Notes: generated by a model not told the origin, from the sequence alone. DNA of 57,513 bases from Bacteroidaceae bacterium (GCA_030843315.1 JAUUPT010000022.1:1-57513), one strand, 5' to 3'; counted from the stretch's first letter, positions 32,299 to 41,699 are shown. A program made the numbers and translations.

Positions 32299-35196
32299 AT
32301 GAAGAAGATTATTACGGGAATGGTGCTGCTGTTGGCAACGACACTGTCCGCATTCTCACAAACAAAGAACATCACCGTTTCGGGCCGTGTCATGGAGGAC
32401 ACGAAGGAACCCGCCATACAGGCTACTGTGCAGTTGCTTTCCTTGCCGGACAGTACCCAAGTAGGGGGCGTGGCGAGTTCATCACAAGGTTATTTCACTC
32501 TCCCCAAAGTCAGTGCAGGCAAGTATGTACTGAAAGTTTCCTACATCGGTTTCAAGACTAAGTTCATCCCTTTGCAACTTTCAGCTTCAACACCTACAAA
32601 GAATGTGGGCACGCTGACCTTGGATACGGATGCCGTGATGCTGGCGGAAGCCGTGGTTACGGCAGAAGCTCCGCAGGTGCAAGTGGTAGAAGATACATTG
32701 GTGTATAACTCTTCCGCCTACCGTACCCCCGAAGGCGCCATGCTCGAAGAGTTGGTGAAGAAACTTCCCGGTGCGGAGATTGACGACGAAGGCAATGTGA
32801 AAATCAACGGTAAGGACCTGAAGAAGATTATGGTCGACGGCAAAGAGTTCTTTGGCGGAGACGTAAAGACCGGTTTGAAGAATCTGCCGGTGGATATGGT
32901 AGAGAAACTGAAGACCTACGATAAGAAGTCCGACCTGGCACGTATCACCGGTATTGACGATGGTGAAGAAGAAACGGTGCTCGACCTTACGGTGAAGAAG
33001 GGAATGAACCAAGGGTGGTTTGGCAATGCCGATGTGGCAGGTGGAACGGAAGACCGCTACCTGGGACGTTTGATGTTGAACCGCTTCGTGAATAAGACCC
33101 AGGTTTCTGTTATCGGTTCTGCCAATAATGTGAACGACCAAGGCTTTTCCGGTGGCGGAGGTCCCCCTCGCTGGCGTAGAAACAACGGCTTGACCGCCAC
33201 GAAGACGTTGGGTGTGAGCTTTGCAACCGAAACGGATAAACTGGAACTGGGTGGTAGCGCTCGCTATAACTATACGGACGGTGATATTGCAAGCATCGGT
33301 TCTACCGAAGACTTCCTGCCGAACGGCAATTCTTACTCCAACTCCAACAGCAGGCAACGCAATAAGAACAAGCGTTTCAGCACTGACTTCCGCCTGGAAT
33401 GGAAGCCGGACTCTATGACGAATATCATCTTCCGTCCCAACTTCTCGTATGGCAAGACGGATAACCTCTCCAACTCGGAGTCCGGAACATTCAACGAAGA
33501 CCCGTATAGCTTGGTGACGAATCCGAATGACTACCTGAATTTGGGCTCGATTACCGGTGAAGACCCGTTGCGCCGTATTCGTGTCAACGCTATCAACAGC
33601 GGTTCACTGAGTGATAATAATAGTACTTCGGCAAATGCTACCTTGCAATTGAACAGGAAGTTGAACACGAAGGGGCGTAATATCACTTTCCGCGGCAGCT
33701 TCGGCTACAGCGACAATGACAACAACCAGTATACGGAATCCGAAACGCATTACTTCCAGTTGCTGAATGCGCTGGGACAGGACTCGGTGCTGATTCGTAA
33801 CCAATACATCACTACGCCTACCAAGAACTACAACTACGGTGCTCAACTGACTTATAGCGAACCGATAGCCCGTGCCACTTTCCTTCAGTTCAGCTATCAG
33901 TTCCAGTACAAGTATAGCGAGAGTGACAAGACGACGTATGATTTGCAAGGCTTTACCGATTGGGGATTGTCTACCCAACTACCGGCAGGTTATGAAGAGC
34001 ATGCGGTAGACAGCTTGGGCAAGTATGCCGAATACAGATATTATAACCATGATGCTTCGGTATCATTGCGCTTCATCCGTGAGAAGTACCAGTTGAGTGC
34101 AGGTATGTCCTTCCAGCCGCAGCACTCTGTATTGTCCTACAAACGTGGTGACTATATGATCGATACCACCCGCAATGTATTCAACTTTGCGCCGAATGTG
34201 GACTTGCGTGTCCGCTTCTCCAAAGTGAGTCAGTTGCGCCTGACCTATCGCGGACGTAGCAGCCAGCCGAGCATGGAAAACTTGCTGCCGATTGTAGATA
34301 ACTCCAACCCGCAGAACATCCGCGTGGGTAATCCGGGTTTGAAGCCTTCCTTCACGCACAATATGCGCTTGTTCTACAACACCTACAATGCCGAAAAGCA
34401 GCGTGGCATCATGACGCACGTCAACTTCTCGGCTACCCAGAACAGCATCAGCAACAGCCGCGTCTACAATTCCGAAACCGGTGGATGGACCACCACGCCG
34501 AAGAACATCAACGGCAACTGGAATGCATTCGGTATGTTCGGCTTTAATACCGCGCTGCCTAATAAGAAGTATACCATCAACTCGTTCTCCAACGTCAACT
34601 ATCAGAACAATGTGGCATATCTGACCGATAATCAGACAAAAGAGGAGAACAAGAATACCACCACCAACCTGACATTGGGCGAGCGTCTGAATGCCGCTTA
34701 CCGTAACGACTGGTTTGAGTTCGGTGTGAACGGTACTATTTCTTACTCAATAGAGAAGGATAAGTTACGTTCGGATAATAATCAGGAACCTTATACCTTC
34801 TCGTACGGTGCCAACACGCAGGTGACCATGCCCTGGAGCATGACACTCGCCACCAACATTGCCAACCAAAGCCGTCGCGGCTATACGGACAGCAGCATGA
34901 ACCGCAACGAACTCATCTGGAATGCCCAACTGTCACAGACCTTCCTGAAAGGGAATGCTACCGTCAGCTTCGAGATGTACGATATCCTGAAGAAGCAGAG
35001 CAATATCAGCCGTTCGTTGACGGCAAGCGGTCGTTCGGTGTACGAATATAATGGTGTGAACAGCTACTGTATGCTCCATTTCATCTATCGTCTGAATATC
35101 TTCGGCAGTAAGGCTGCCCGCGATAGGATGCAGGGCGGACGAGGTTTCGGTGGCCCCGGCGGTCCAGGCCGATTCGGCGGACGCCGTCCGTTCTGA
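32299..35196 (+). CDS. Outer-membrane beta-barrel receptor (TonB-dependent receptor-like)
   Basis: A 965-residue outer-membrane protein. A signal peptide (MKKIITGMVLLLATTLSAFS) precedes a carboxypeptidase-regulatory-like beta-sandwich (about 27-100: VSGRVMEDTKEPAIQATVQL, KVSYIGFKTKF) and a plug-like domain (about 120-235: LEELVKKLPGAEIDDEGNVK, MVDGKEFFGGD). The rest is a long beta-barrel rich in Tyr/Asn/Ser strands, ending near MLHFIYRLNIFG. An unusual Gly/Arg tail (GGRGFGGPGGPGRFGGRRPF) follows the last strand. No SusD partner lies next to it, so it is not a classical Sus pair. Confidence 0.85.
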   Translation: MKKIITGMVLLLATTLSAFSQTKNITVSGRVMEDTKEPAIQATVQLLSLPDSTQVGGVASSSQGYFTLPKVSAGKYVLKVSYIGFKTKFIPLQLSASTPTKNVGTLTLDTDAVMLAEAVVTAEAPQVQVVEDTLVYNSSAYRTPEGAMLEELVKKLPGAEIDDEGNVKINGKDLKKIMVDGKEFFGGDVKTGLKNLPVDMVEKLKTYDKKSDLARITGIDDGEEETVLDLTVKKGMNQGWFGNADVAGGTEDRYLGRLMLNRFVNKTQVSVIGSANNVNDQGFSGGGGPPRWRRNNGLTATKTLGVSFATETDKLELGGSARYNYTDGDIASIGSTEDFLPNGNSYSNSNSRQRNKNKRFSTDFRLEWKPDSMTNIIFRPNFSYGKTDNLSNSESGTFNEDPYSLVTNPNDYLNLGSITGEDPLRRIRVNAINSGSLSDNNSTSANATLQLNRKLNTKGRNITFRGSFGYSDNDNNQYTESETHYFQLLNALGQDSVLIRNQYITTPTKNYNYGAQLTYSEPIARATFLQFSYQFQYKYSESDKTTYDLQGFTDWGLSTQLPAGYEEHAVDSLGKYAEYRYYNHDASVSLRFIREKYQLSAGMSFQPQHSVLSYKRGDYMIDTTRNVFNFAPNVDLRVRFSKVSQLRLTYRGRSSQPSMENLLPIVDNSNPQNIRVGNPGLKPSFTHNMRLFYNTYNAEKQRGIMTHVNFSATQNSISNSRVYNSETGGWTTTPKNINGNWNAFGMFGFNTALPNKKYTINSFSNVNYQNNVAYLTDNQTKEENKNTTTNLTLGERLNAAYRNDWFEFGVNGTISYSIEKDKLRSDNNQEPYTFSYGANTQVTMPWSMTLATNIANQSRRGYTDSSMNRNELIWNAQLSQTFLKGNATVSFEMYDILKKQSNISRSLTASGRSVYEYNGVNSYCMLHFIYRLNIFGSKAARDRMQGGRGFGGPGGPGRFGGRRPF

Positions 35197-35222
35197 TAAA
35201 TAAGAAGATTAGTTGTTTATAT

Positions 35223-35280
35223 ATCCCCCTCTTGTTACCTTGGTACGGTGTGCCGAGGTGGCAAGAGGGGGATTTCTGTT
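35223..35280 (+). terminator. Terminator hairpin after the beta-barrel gene
   Basis: A perfect 12-bp stem ATCCCCCTCTTG (35223-35234) / CAAGAGGGGGAT (35262-35273) encloses an inner CCTTGG...CCGAGG stem and is followed by TTTCTGTT. It lies 26 bp after the stop codon. Confidence 0.7.
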
Positions 35281-35345
35281 GATGCTTCCGTTCCTTTCAA
35301 TGTGTTAATCTCTGTAATCAATCACAAAAGTCCCTTCCTTTTTCT

Positions 35346-35353
35346 TATTTTTG
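35346..35353 (+). promoter_or_regulatory. -7 box for cardiolipin synthase gene
   Basis: TATTTTTG fully matches TAnnTTTG, 26 bp before the ATG at 35380. The -33 box is not evident. Confidence 0.5.
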
Positions 35354-35379
35354 TTTTTTACTAAACAATCCGCAGAACT

Positions 35380-36819
35380 ATGTTCGATTGGAATCTCTTT
35401 GCCAGCCAGATTGCTACGGTAGCATTCGACATCATCTACTTCGGCGCTATCATCGGCACGATTGTCATCATTGTCCTCGACAATCGCAATCCGGTGAAGA
35501 CGATGGCGTGGATACTGGTACTGATGTTCCTTCCCGTCATCGGGCTGGTGCTCTACTTCTTTTTTGGACGCAGCCAGCGCCGCGTGCGCATCATCGGAAA
35601 AAACAGCTACAGCCGCCTGCTCAAGAAGCCGATGGCTGAGTATCTGGCGCAGGATTCCTGTACGCTCCCTATGAACTACAGTCGTCTGATCTCTCTATTC
35701 CGCAATACCAACCAAGCCTTTCCTTTTGACGGCAACCGGGTGCAGACCTATACTTCGGGGCTCTCCATGCTACAATCCCTGCTGCGCGAATTGCAAAAAG
35801 CCACCCATCACATCCATATGGAGTTCTATATCTTCGAGGACGATGCCACCGGACGCATGGTGCGCGACGTACTGATGGAGAAGGCACGTGCCGGAGTAGA
35901 AGTGCGCGTAATCTATGATGATGTAGGCTGTTGGCACGTGCCCAACCGCTTCTTTGAAGAAATGCGGGCATCGGGCATCGAAGTGCGTAGCTTCCTCAAA
36001 GTGCGCTTCCCGCTCTTCACCAGCAAGGTGAACTATCGTAACCACCGGAAGATTGTGGTCGTGGACGGGCGTATTGGTTTCGTGGGGGGCATGAACATCG
36101 CTGAACGCTATATGCGCGGCTTCTCATGGGGTATCTGGCGAGATACGCACCTCTTACTCGAAGGCAAGGCCGTACACGGACTGCAAACTGCTTTCCTGCT
36201 CGACTGGTATTTCGTGGACCGCACGCTGATTACTTCCGCCCGTTACTTCCCCAAGATAGAGAACTGCGGCACTTCCCTGGCACAGATCGTGACGAGCGAA
36301 CCTATCGGCCCCTGGAAAGATATCATGCAGGGACTTGTCATGGCCATTGCCGCTGCCCGCAAGTATTTCTATATTCAGACTCCTTATTTCCTGCCCACCG
36401 AAGGCGTACTGATAGCCATGCAGACGGCTGCCCTGGCGGGTGTGGACGTGCGCCTGATGCTTCCCATGCGGGCAGACAACCGCCTGACGCACCTGGGTTC
36501 CTGTTCTTATCTGGCAGATGTACTCTATTCGGGTGTCAAGGTCTACTTCTATAAGAAGGGCTTCCTGCACTCCAAACTGATGGTTTCGGATGATGAGCTC
36601 TCCACTGTCGGCTCCACGAATGTGGACTTCCGCAGCTTTGAGCATAATTTTGAAGTCAATGCGTTTATCTATGACATGGAGACAGCCCTCCAGATGCGCG
36701 AAATCTTCTTGCAAGACCAACGGGAGTGCACACAAGTATTCCTGAAGAACTGGGTGAAACGTCCCTGGTATCGCAAAGCTGCCGAGAGTATAGTAAGGTT
36801 GATGGCGCCGCTGCTCTAA
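35380..36819 (+). CDS. cls: Cardiolipin synthase
   Basis: Joins phosphatidylglycerol-type lipids into cardiolipin at the inner membrane. The 479-residue protein has two N-terminal membrane helices (about 15-35 and 42-64) and two phospholipase-D HKD motifs, HRKIVVVD (in NHRKIVVVDGRIGFVGG) and HSKLMVSD (followed by STVGSTNVDFRSF), one in each half. Length and layout match bacterial ClsA-type enzymes. Confidence 0.94.
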   Translation: MFDWNLFASQIATVAFDIIYFGAIIGTIVIIVLDNRNPVKTMAWILVLMFLPVIGLVLYFFFGRSQRRVRIIGKNSYSRLLKKPMAEYLAQDSCTLPMNYSRLISLFRNTNQAFPFDGNRVQTYTSGLSMLQSLLRELQKATHHIHMEFYIFEDDATGRMVRDVLMEKARAGVEVRVIYDDVGCWHVPNRFFEEMRASGIEVRSFLKVRFPLFTSKVNYRNHRKIVVVDGRIGFVGGMNIAERYMRGFSWGIWRDTHLLLEGKAVHGLQTAFLLDWYFVDRTLITSARYFPKIENCGTSLAQIVTSEPIGPWKDIMQGLVMAIAAARKYFYIQTPYFLPTEGVLIAMQTAALAGVDVRLMLPMRADNRLTHLGSCSYLADVLYSGVKVYFYKKGFLHSKLMVSDDELSTVGSTNVDFRSFEHNFEVNAFIYDMETALQMREIFLQDQRECTQVFLKNWVKRPWYRKAAESIVRLMAPLL

Positions 36820-37394
36820 TCGGAAGAGCGGGAGTCTTCATCAGAAGTATGGGAATCTTCTAATCTGAAGAACGAGAAGTTTACACTGCCGTACGCCCTT
36901 CTTTCTACAAAATGCGGATGTTCTTCGAAGCCGTCCTTTTTTCCGTGTTCCAGCACGAACAGTCCGCCTTCTTTCAGTAGGTTATTATCAAAGATAAGGT
37001 CGGGCAGGGTTTCCAGTCCGGTCAGTTCATAGGGAGGGTCGGCAAAGATAAAGTCGAACTGTTCCCGGCCGCTCTTGATGTATTTGAATACGTCGCCGCG
37101 GATAGGCAGGCATTTGTCGGTCTTCACCTCTTGCATAACCTTGCAGATGAAAGCGTAGTGGTTGCGGTCTTTTTCCACACTGACTACCTGGTCGCATCCT
37201 CTGGATACGAGTTCGATGCTGATGCTGCCTGTTCCGGCAAAAAGGTCGAGGGCACGAACACCATCTTCAAAGTCGATATGATTGGAGAGCACATTGAACA
37301 GGTTCTCCTTGGCAAAGTCTGTGGTGGGGCGTGCCTTGAAAGAGTGGGGCACGTCGAACCGTCTTCTTTTATATATTCCGCTGATTACTCGCAT
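36816..37394 (-). CDS. rsmD: 16S rRNA (guanine966-N2)-methyltransferase RsmD
   Basis: SAM-dependent methylation of G966 of 16S rRNA. The 192-residue protein has MRVISGIYKRR at the N-terminus, motif I DLFAGTGSISIEL and the catalytic FADPPYE (N6/N2-type DPPY). A short Ser/Asp-rich tail (HTSDEDSRSSD) follows the family end. It overlaps the DUF3822 gene by 10 bp, a pairing frequent in Bacteroidota, and its stop overlaps the cls stop region. Confidence 0.94.
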   Translation of the reverse strand: MRVISGIYKRRRFDVPHSFKARPTTDFAKENLFNVLSNHIDFEDGVRALDLFAGTGSISIELVSRGCDQVVSVEKDRNHYAFICKVMQEVKTDKCLPIRGDVFKYIKSGREQFDFIFADPPYELTGLETLPDLIFDNNLLKEGGLFVLEHGKKDGFEEHPHFVERRAYGSVNFSFFRLEDSHTSDEDSRSSD

Positions 37395-38164
37395 GAGGTG
37401 ATGGCTTGTAGGTCCAGATTAGTGGCGGGATTCATGATGAACACCTGCCGGATGAATTTTCGCAGTTCGGGCAGCAACTGCTCTTTGTCGTGCAGGCTGC
37501 CGGTGAGGTGCAGTTCGTCGCGTTCTTGTGCCAGTCCGAGCTGTTTCCATATATATAATAGGTAATAGATACGGTCACCTGTTTCCTTACAGGGAAAGGA
37601 GTTGGCAAGGAGCAGACGCCCGCGCTCGTAGGCATATACATCTACGGCATCTTTTCGTAAGTGGGCGTACATCTTCCGGCTGTTGCCCAGGCGGCTCTTC
37701 GAGGCGAAGAACTCAATGAACGGGCTGGCCTGGGAGTAGAACTTCACGTCGGGGTATTGCTCGCGCAAGAAGGAGCAGGCGCTTTTGTCCATGCCAAACA
37801 GTACGACGGTGTTGTCCTTGTGTAGAATGTTGTACTGAACAAGTTCGTTTTCCTGCTTCGGGTGGTTGTGATAGAAGATGTTCTCCACTTGCTCATCCTC
37901 AAAGAATTCCAAGGGGATGAACGTGAAGCGCTTGTTTGCCATCAGTACATTGACACGGCGGAAGGGGTGGCTCAGCCATTCCACTTCCCTGAAGGTTTGT
38001 TTCAGGTTGGCGGTGAGGGAGAGCGATTCGTCCACTTCCCGGTCGAAGAAAGAATACTCTCCATCGCCCAGAGGGTTGAACACAGAAAAAGAAAATCCAT
38101 CCGCACTAAGACGGATGGATAATGTATACTGTTCCGATTTATTAAAATCAGTGGTTTCTATCAT
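37385..38164 (-). CDS. DUF3822 family protein
   Basis: A 259-residue protein of the DUF3822 family, found in Bacteroidota next to rsmD. It contains LSIRLSADGFSFSVFNPLGD, VLMANKRFTFIPLEFF and VVLFGMDKSACSFLREQYPD. The fold resembles actin-like ATPase proteins of the PilM/FtsA group in overall pattern, but that is only a suspicion. Function unknown; the overlap with rsmD indicates cotranscription. Confidence 0.85.
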   Translation of the reverse strand: MIETTDFNKSEQYTLSIRLSADGFSFSVFNPLGDGEYSFFDREVDESLSLTANLKQTFREVEWLSHPFRRVNVLMANKRFTFIPLEFFEDEQVENIFYHNHPKQENELVQYNILHKDNTVVLFGMDKSACSFLREQYPDVKFYSQASPFIEFFASKSRLGNSRKMYAHLRKDAVDVYAYERGRLLLANSFPCKETGDRIYYLLYIWKQLGLAQERDELHLTGSLHDKEQLLPELRKFIRQVFIMNPATNLDLQAITSCE

Positions 38165-38183
38165 ACGTATTGTCGGGGTGAGA

Positions 38184-38870
38184 TTATTCCCAGTTACCGG
38201 CGTTGTTGTTAGCTGTTTCCAAACTACCGATCATCAAACCGGCATATCTTCCCAACTTCGTTTGCATATCGTTCAGGTTAGCAATCTCTTGCTTATCCAG
38301 ACCGTTCAGGTAAACGTTGTACGGAGTCTTCACTTCGAGCAGACAGAAAGGAGCACCGGACTTAGCAGTATCGTTGCGGGTTGCCATTTCGAACTGTGCA
38401 CCGTTTCCAAAAGGAACATATCTCATAGAGTCGGCATTGAAGCCTCTGGGGAATACTGTATCCAATACGGCTACCCACAGAGTATCACGCTTGAAGTTTT
38501 CCAAACCCCACTTCTTTACTTCATCATACTTGCCTGTCTTCTTAGCTTTTTCGATGATATTGATGGCCTTCTTTTCAGTCAAACCATCTTCCAATTGCTT
38601 ATCGTTCAATTCTCCTTGTTTGAAGACGAACGGAAGCTTTTGGTTTTTAACGAAGTCAATCAGCGAGTCAAAGCTGGCAGTGTACTGCTGACCGTGCAGA
38701 GTACGATACTCCAACTGTGCTTTACGGATGTCCATCAAGCGTGCAATGACTGCTGCGTCTCTGTGTTTCTTCGCTTTTTCAAAGTTTATAGGACCCATAA
38801 TGCTGGTATAGCAGATATAAACTAAAACCAGAGCACATAAGCCTAAAACGACATTAAATACTGTTTTCAT
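38184..38870 (-). CDS. Conserved hypothetical protein with N-terminal membrane anchor
   Basis: A 228-residue protein starting with a hydrophobic helix (MKTVFNVVLGLCALVLVYIC) and then a predicted helical/periplasmic region (EKAKKHRDAAVIARLMDIRK) that resembles the N-terminal helix of type II pseudopilins in pattern. A C-terminal domain with RYVPFGNGAQFEMATR follows. Not assigned to a functional family. A minus-strand -7 box TATTTTTG (complement 38906-38913) lies 36 bp upstream, and the gene ends 20 bp before DUF3822-rsmD, so the three may form an operon. Confidence 0.8.
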   Translation of the reverse strand: MKTVFNVVLGLCALVLVYICYTSIMGPINFEKAKKHRDAAVIARLMDIRKAQLEYRTLHGQQYTASFDSLIDFVKNQKLPFVFKQGELNDKQLEDGLTEKKAINIIEKAKKTGKYDEVKKWGLENFKRDTLWVAVLDTVFPRGFNADSMRYVPFGNGAQFEMATRNDTAKSGAPFCLLEVKTPYNVYLNGLDKQEIANLNDMQTKLGRYAGLMIGSLETANNNAGNWE

Positions 38871-38965
38871 GATAAATATGTTTTTTAGTTGTTATATTCG
38901 CACCGCAAAAATAAAAGAAATTAATTTAAAAACGATAGTTCCCTTTACTTTTTTCTACTACAAAA

Positions 38966-40387
38966 ATGATAAATAACTATTTAGAAAGGCAAATTAAGGA
39001 AAATTTTCCTTACCAACCAACTCCAGAGCAAGAAATTGCTGTAAAATCTTTATCGGAGTTCCTCTTGTCGCCCCGTAACGAGGCGGTTTTTATGCTCCGT
39101 GGTTATGCGGGAACAGGTAAAACGTCGCTGGTCGGCGCCTTGGTGCGGACGTTGGATAAGTTACAACAGAAGTCGGTACTGCTGGCCCCCACGGGGCGGG
39201 CGGCGAAGGTGTTTTCGGCGTATGCGGGACATCCTGCGTTTACAATTCATAAAAAAATCTATAGACAGCAATCTTTCTCCAACGAAGTGAGCAATTTCTC
39301 GGTGAACGATAATTTGACAACTCATACTTTATATATAGTCGATGAGGCGTCGATGATTTCCAATGAAGGGTTGTCCGGTTCGGTGTTCGGCACGGGACGT
39401 TTGCTGGACGATCTGGTGCAGTTCGTTTATTCCGGCCAGGGATGCCGGTTGCTGCTGATGGGAGATACGGCACAGCTTCCGCCGGTGGGCGAGGAGCAGA
39501 GTCCTGCCCTCTTTGCCGAGGCGCTGAAGGGCTACGGGCTGGAGGTGATGGAGGTGGACCTGACGCAGGTAGTGCGCCAGGAACAGCAATCGGGCATATT
39601 GTGGAATGCCACCCGCCTGCGGCAACTGATAGCGGAAGATGACTGTTTCAGTCTGCCGAAGATCAAAGTGTCGGGCTTTGCGGACATCAAGGTGCTGCCC
39701 GGAGATGAGCTGATAGATACTTTAAATACCTGCTACGACCACGACGGACTGGATGAAACCATCGTGATATGCCGTTCCAATAAGCGGGCGAACATCTATA
39801 ACAAGGGCATCCGTGCGCAGATACTCTGGCGGGAAGATGAGTTGAATACGGGTGACTTGCTGATGGTGGCGAAAAACAACTATTTCTGGACGGAGAAGCA
39901 GAAAGAGATGGACTTCATTGCCAATGGTGAAACGGCGGTGGTGCGCCGCGTGCGCCGTACCCGCGAGCTGTACGGTTTCCGTTTTGCAGACGTAACTTTG
40001 GTTTTCCCCGATTACAATGATTTTGAGCTGGAAGTGAACTTACTGCTCGACACGCTGCACACCGATGCCCCTGCACTGCCCAAAGCGGAGAACGACCGTT
40101 TGTTCTACAGCGTTCTCGAAGATTATGCCGACATCCCCGTGAAGCGCGACCGCATGAAGAAGATGAAAGCCGATCCTTACTACAACGCCCTGCAAGTGAA
40201 GTATGCATACGCCGTGACCTGCCACAAGGCGCAGGGCGGACAGTGGAAGAATGTTTTCCTCGACCAGGGGTATATGACGGACGAGTACCTGACGCCCGAT
40301 TACTTCCGCTGGCTCTACACTGCCTTTACCCGTGCCACGGGGACGCTTTACCTGGTGAATTATCCACAGCAGCAAGTGGCCGATTAG
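38966..40387 (+). CDS. RecD-like ATP-dependent helicase (UvrD_C_2)
   Basis: A 473-residue superfamily 1 helicase. Walker A GYAGTGKT is at 46-53, Walker B is VDEASM, and motif III-like GDTAQLPPVGE follows. The C-terminal VTCHKAQGGQWKNVFLD and LYTAFTRATGTLYLV are the UvrD_C_2 motifs of RecD/Pif1-like enzymes. It lacks the long N-terminal region of RecD2, so it is a compact stand-alone helicase. Probable role in DNA repair or replication; partner not evident. Confidence 0.9.
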   Translation: MINNYLERQIKENFPYQPTPEQEIAVKSLSEFLLSPRNEAVFMLRGYAGTGKTSLVGALVRTLDKLQQKSVLLAPTGRAAKVFSAYAGHPAFTIHKKIYRQQSFSNEVSNFSVNDNLTTHTLYIVDEASMISNEGLSGSVFGTGRLLDDLVQFVYSGQGCRLLLMGDTAQLPPVGEEQSPALFAEALKGYGLEVMEVDLTQVVRQEQQSGILWNATRLRQLIAEDDCFSLPKIKVSGFADIKVLPGDELIDTLNTCYDHDGLDETIVICRSNKRANIYNKGIRAQILWREDELNTGDLLMVAKNNYFWTEKQKEMDFIANGETAVVRRVRRTRELYGFRFADVTLVFPDYNDFELEVNLLLDTLHTDAPALPKAENDRLFYSVLEDYADIPVKRDRMKKMKADPYYNALQVKYAYAVTCHKAQGGQWKNVFLDQGYMTDEYLTPDYFRWLYTAFTRATGTLYLVNYPQQQVAD

Positions 40388-40485
40388 GTTGTTGTCCTTG
40401 TTCTTAAAGTCGGAATGTAAAATACGGAACTCTTAATGATTTGAAATAAAGTAGGGTAGCCGATGCAGTATTTCGTTTATTTCTG

Positions 40486-40493
40486 TATTTTTG
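40486..40493 (+). promoter_or_regulatory. -7 box for lipoprotein gene
   Basis: TATTTTTG matches TAnnTTTG and lies 28 bp before the ATG at 40522. No clear -33 box. Confidence 0.5.
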
Positions 40494-40521
40494 TAGTATC
40501 GGACAACTAAATTATGAGATA

Positions 40522-41367
40522 ATGAAACACATCTATTCTATATTGTTAGGAATGCTGTTCCTGTTTATCGGCACCAGTTGCGAAGACGACTACCGCGATA
40601 TGGCTCTGTTTGAAGGGGTAGAACCCATCTATCAGGCAGGCACCTGCAATAATTTAATTTCTTCCATATCACTCTATCTTACGAATCCCGAAGGCACTGT
40701 GCTTGGCATAGACGGAGGAACCGGCGAGTATTCGCTGGAGAATTCCGATGATGCCGTGGCTACGGTAGATTTTACGGAAAGCGTAAACGGATATAAGCGT
40801 ATCAAGGTGACTCCTAAGATGAAGGGACAAACGTTGGTGACCATAAAAGACGGCAGCGGCCTCTCGGCGATGCTGCGCGTGCAAGTGAATGAACATATCA
40901 GCTATACCTTTGCCATAGCTAACGAAGGCTTTGCTATGGCGGGCGGCAACATACCCGATGAAGAATGGGCCCCTGTTTGGGCGGAGATGGAAAACAGCTT
41001 CACCATGAAGATAGGCGGACGTTATGAATTTATAGTAGCTGATATTACTGAGGGAGTATGGAGCAACCCGGGCAAACTGCTGGTATATCCTGACGATTCC
41101 CATAGTGCTCCTATCGAAGGTACTTTTGAACAGGTTGTTTACGAGGGTGAAACCACCACTTCGCTTCGCCTTTGCTATAATGGTGAAGAGCATATCTTTA
41201 CGACTAAGAATCCGCTGGCTGCCGTAACAAAGGATGTCGGTCCGGTATCGTTGAGTATGTGGGAAGAAGTCACTCCGCTTGTACCTGCTGAGGTTCTTCC
41301 CGAAGGATGCAGAGTCTTTCGCGGTGAACGGTGGATGGAAACAAGCACTCTGATTGATTCATACTAA
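40522..41367 (+). CDS. Putative lipoprotein, 281 aa
   Basis: A signal peptide ends in a lipobox (FIGTSC, Cys20), followed by acidic residues EDDYRD, a pattern often linked to surface exposure in Bacteroides (lipoprotein export signal rich in D/E). The body is beta-rich with Ig-like features (VATVDFTESVNGYKRIKVTP, TLVTIKDGSGLSAMLRVQ). I do not recognise a specific family; function unknown. A clear terminator follows at 41402-41431, so the gene is probably monocistronic. Confidence 0.8.
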   Translation: MKHIYSILLGMLFLFIGTSCEDDYRDMALFEGVEPIYQAGTCNNLISSISLYLTNPEGTVLGIDGGTGEYSLENSDDAVATVDFTESVNGYKRIKVTPKMKGQTLVTIKDGSGLSAMLRVQVNEHISYTFAIANEGFAMAGGNIPDEEWAPVWAEMENSFTMKIGGRYEFIVADITEGVWSNPGKLLVYPDDSHSAPIEGTFEQVVYEGETTTSLRLCYNGEEHIFTTKNPLAAVTKDVGPVSLSMWEEVTPLVPAEVLPEGCRVFRGERWMETSTLIDSY

Positions 41368-41401
41368 TCTTGTCAAGAGCAGATTTATAAAGATTTAACG
41401 G

Positions 41402-41431
41402 ACGGGAGGCTTAGGTCTCCCGTTTCTGTTT
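41402..41431 (+). terminator. Terminator after lipoprotein gene
   Basis: ACGGGAG (41402-41408) pairs with CTCCCGT (41417-41423) around an 8-nt loop, followed by TTTCTGTTT. Confidence 0.8.
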
Positions 41432-41457
41432 CCATAATCTATATTCCAATACTCCGA

Positions 41458-41699
41458 AACGCATGGTCTGTTTGCTCCAAACGCATCATCTGTTTACCCC
41501 TAACACATGGTCTGTTTGCCCCGAACGGATGATGCAAATGACACACGCCGACAAGGCAAATGACGCACCCCACCATCCCCAATGACACACCTCACCGTCT
41601 CAAATGACGTTCATTTCACCTGCTGAGGTGTGTCATTTGCTCTACTGAGGTGTGTCATTGGGGATGGTGGGATGCGTCATTGAAAACGGGAAGGAGAGG
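41458..41699. repeat. 22-bp-period degenerate array with long inverted repeat
   Basis: Eleven successive 22-bp units fill the gap without a single length change. Units 1-3 follow AAC(G/A)CATGGTCTGTTTGCCCC. Units 4-7 end in CAAATGAC(A/G)CA-type sequence. Units 8-10 begin CATTTG/CATTGG and end GAGGTGTGT/GATGCGT, the reverse complement of units 4-7. As a result 41557-41594 is complementary to 41646-41682 except for one bulge and one mismatch (37 pairs), with an inner pair CAAATGAC (41601-41608)/GTCATTTG (41632-41639). No gene lies in the 485-bp gap 41368-41852; it also holds two terminators. Confidence 0.9.

Noticed and set aside
41458..41699. CRISPR array
   Set aside because: The 22-bp units are contiguous with no unique spacers, they change orientation, and no cas genes are present.
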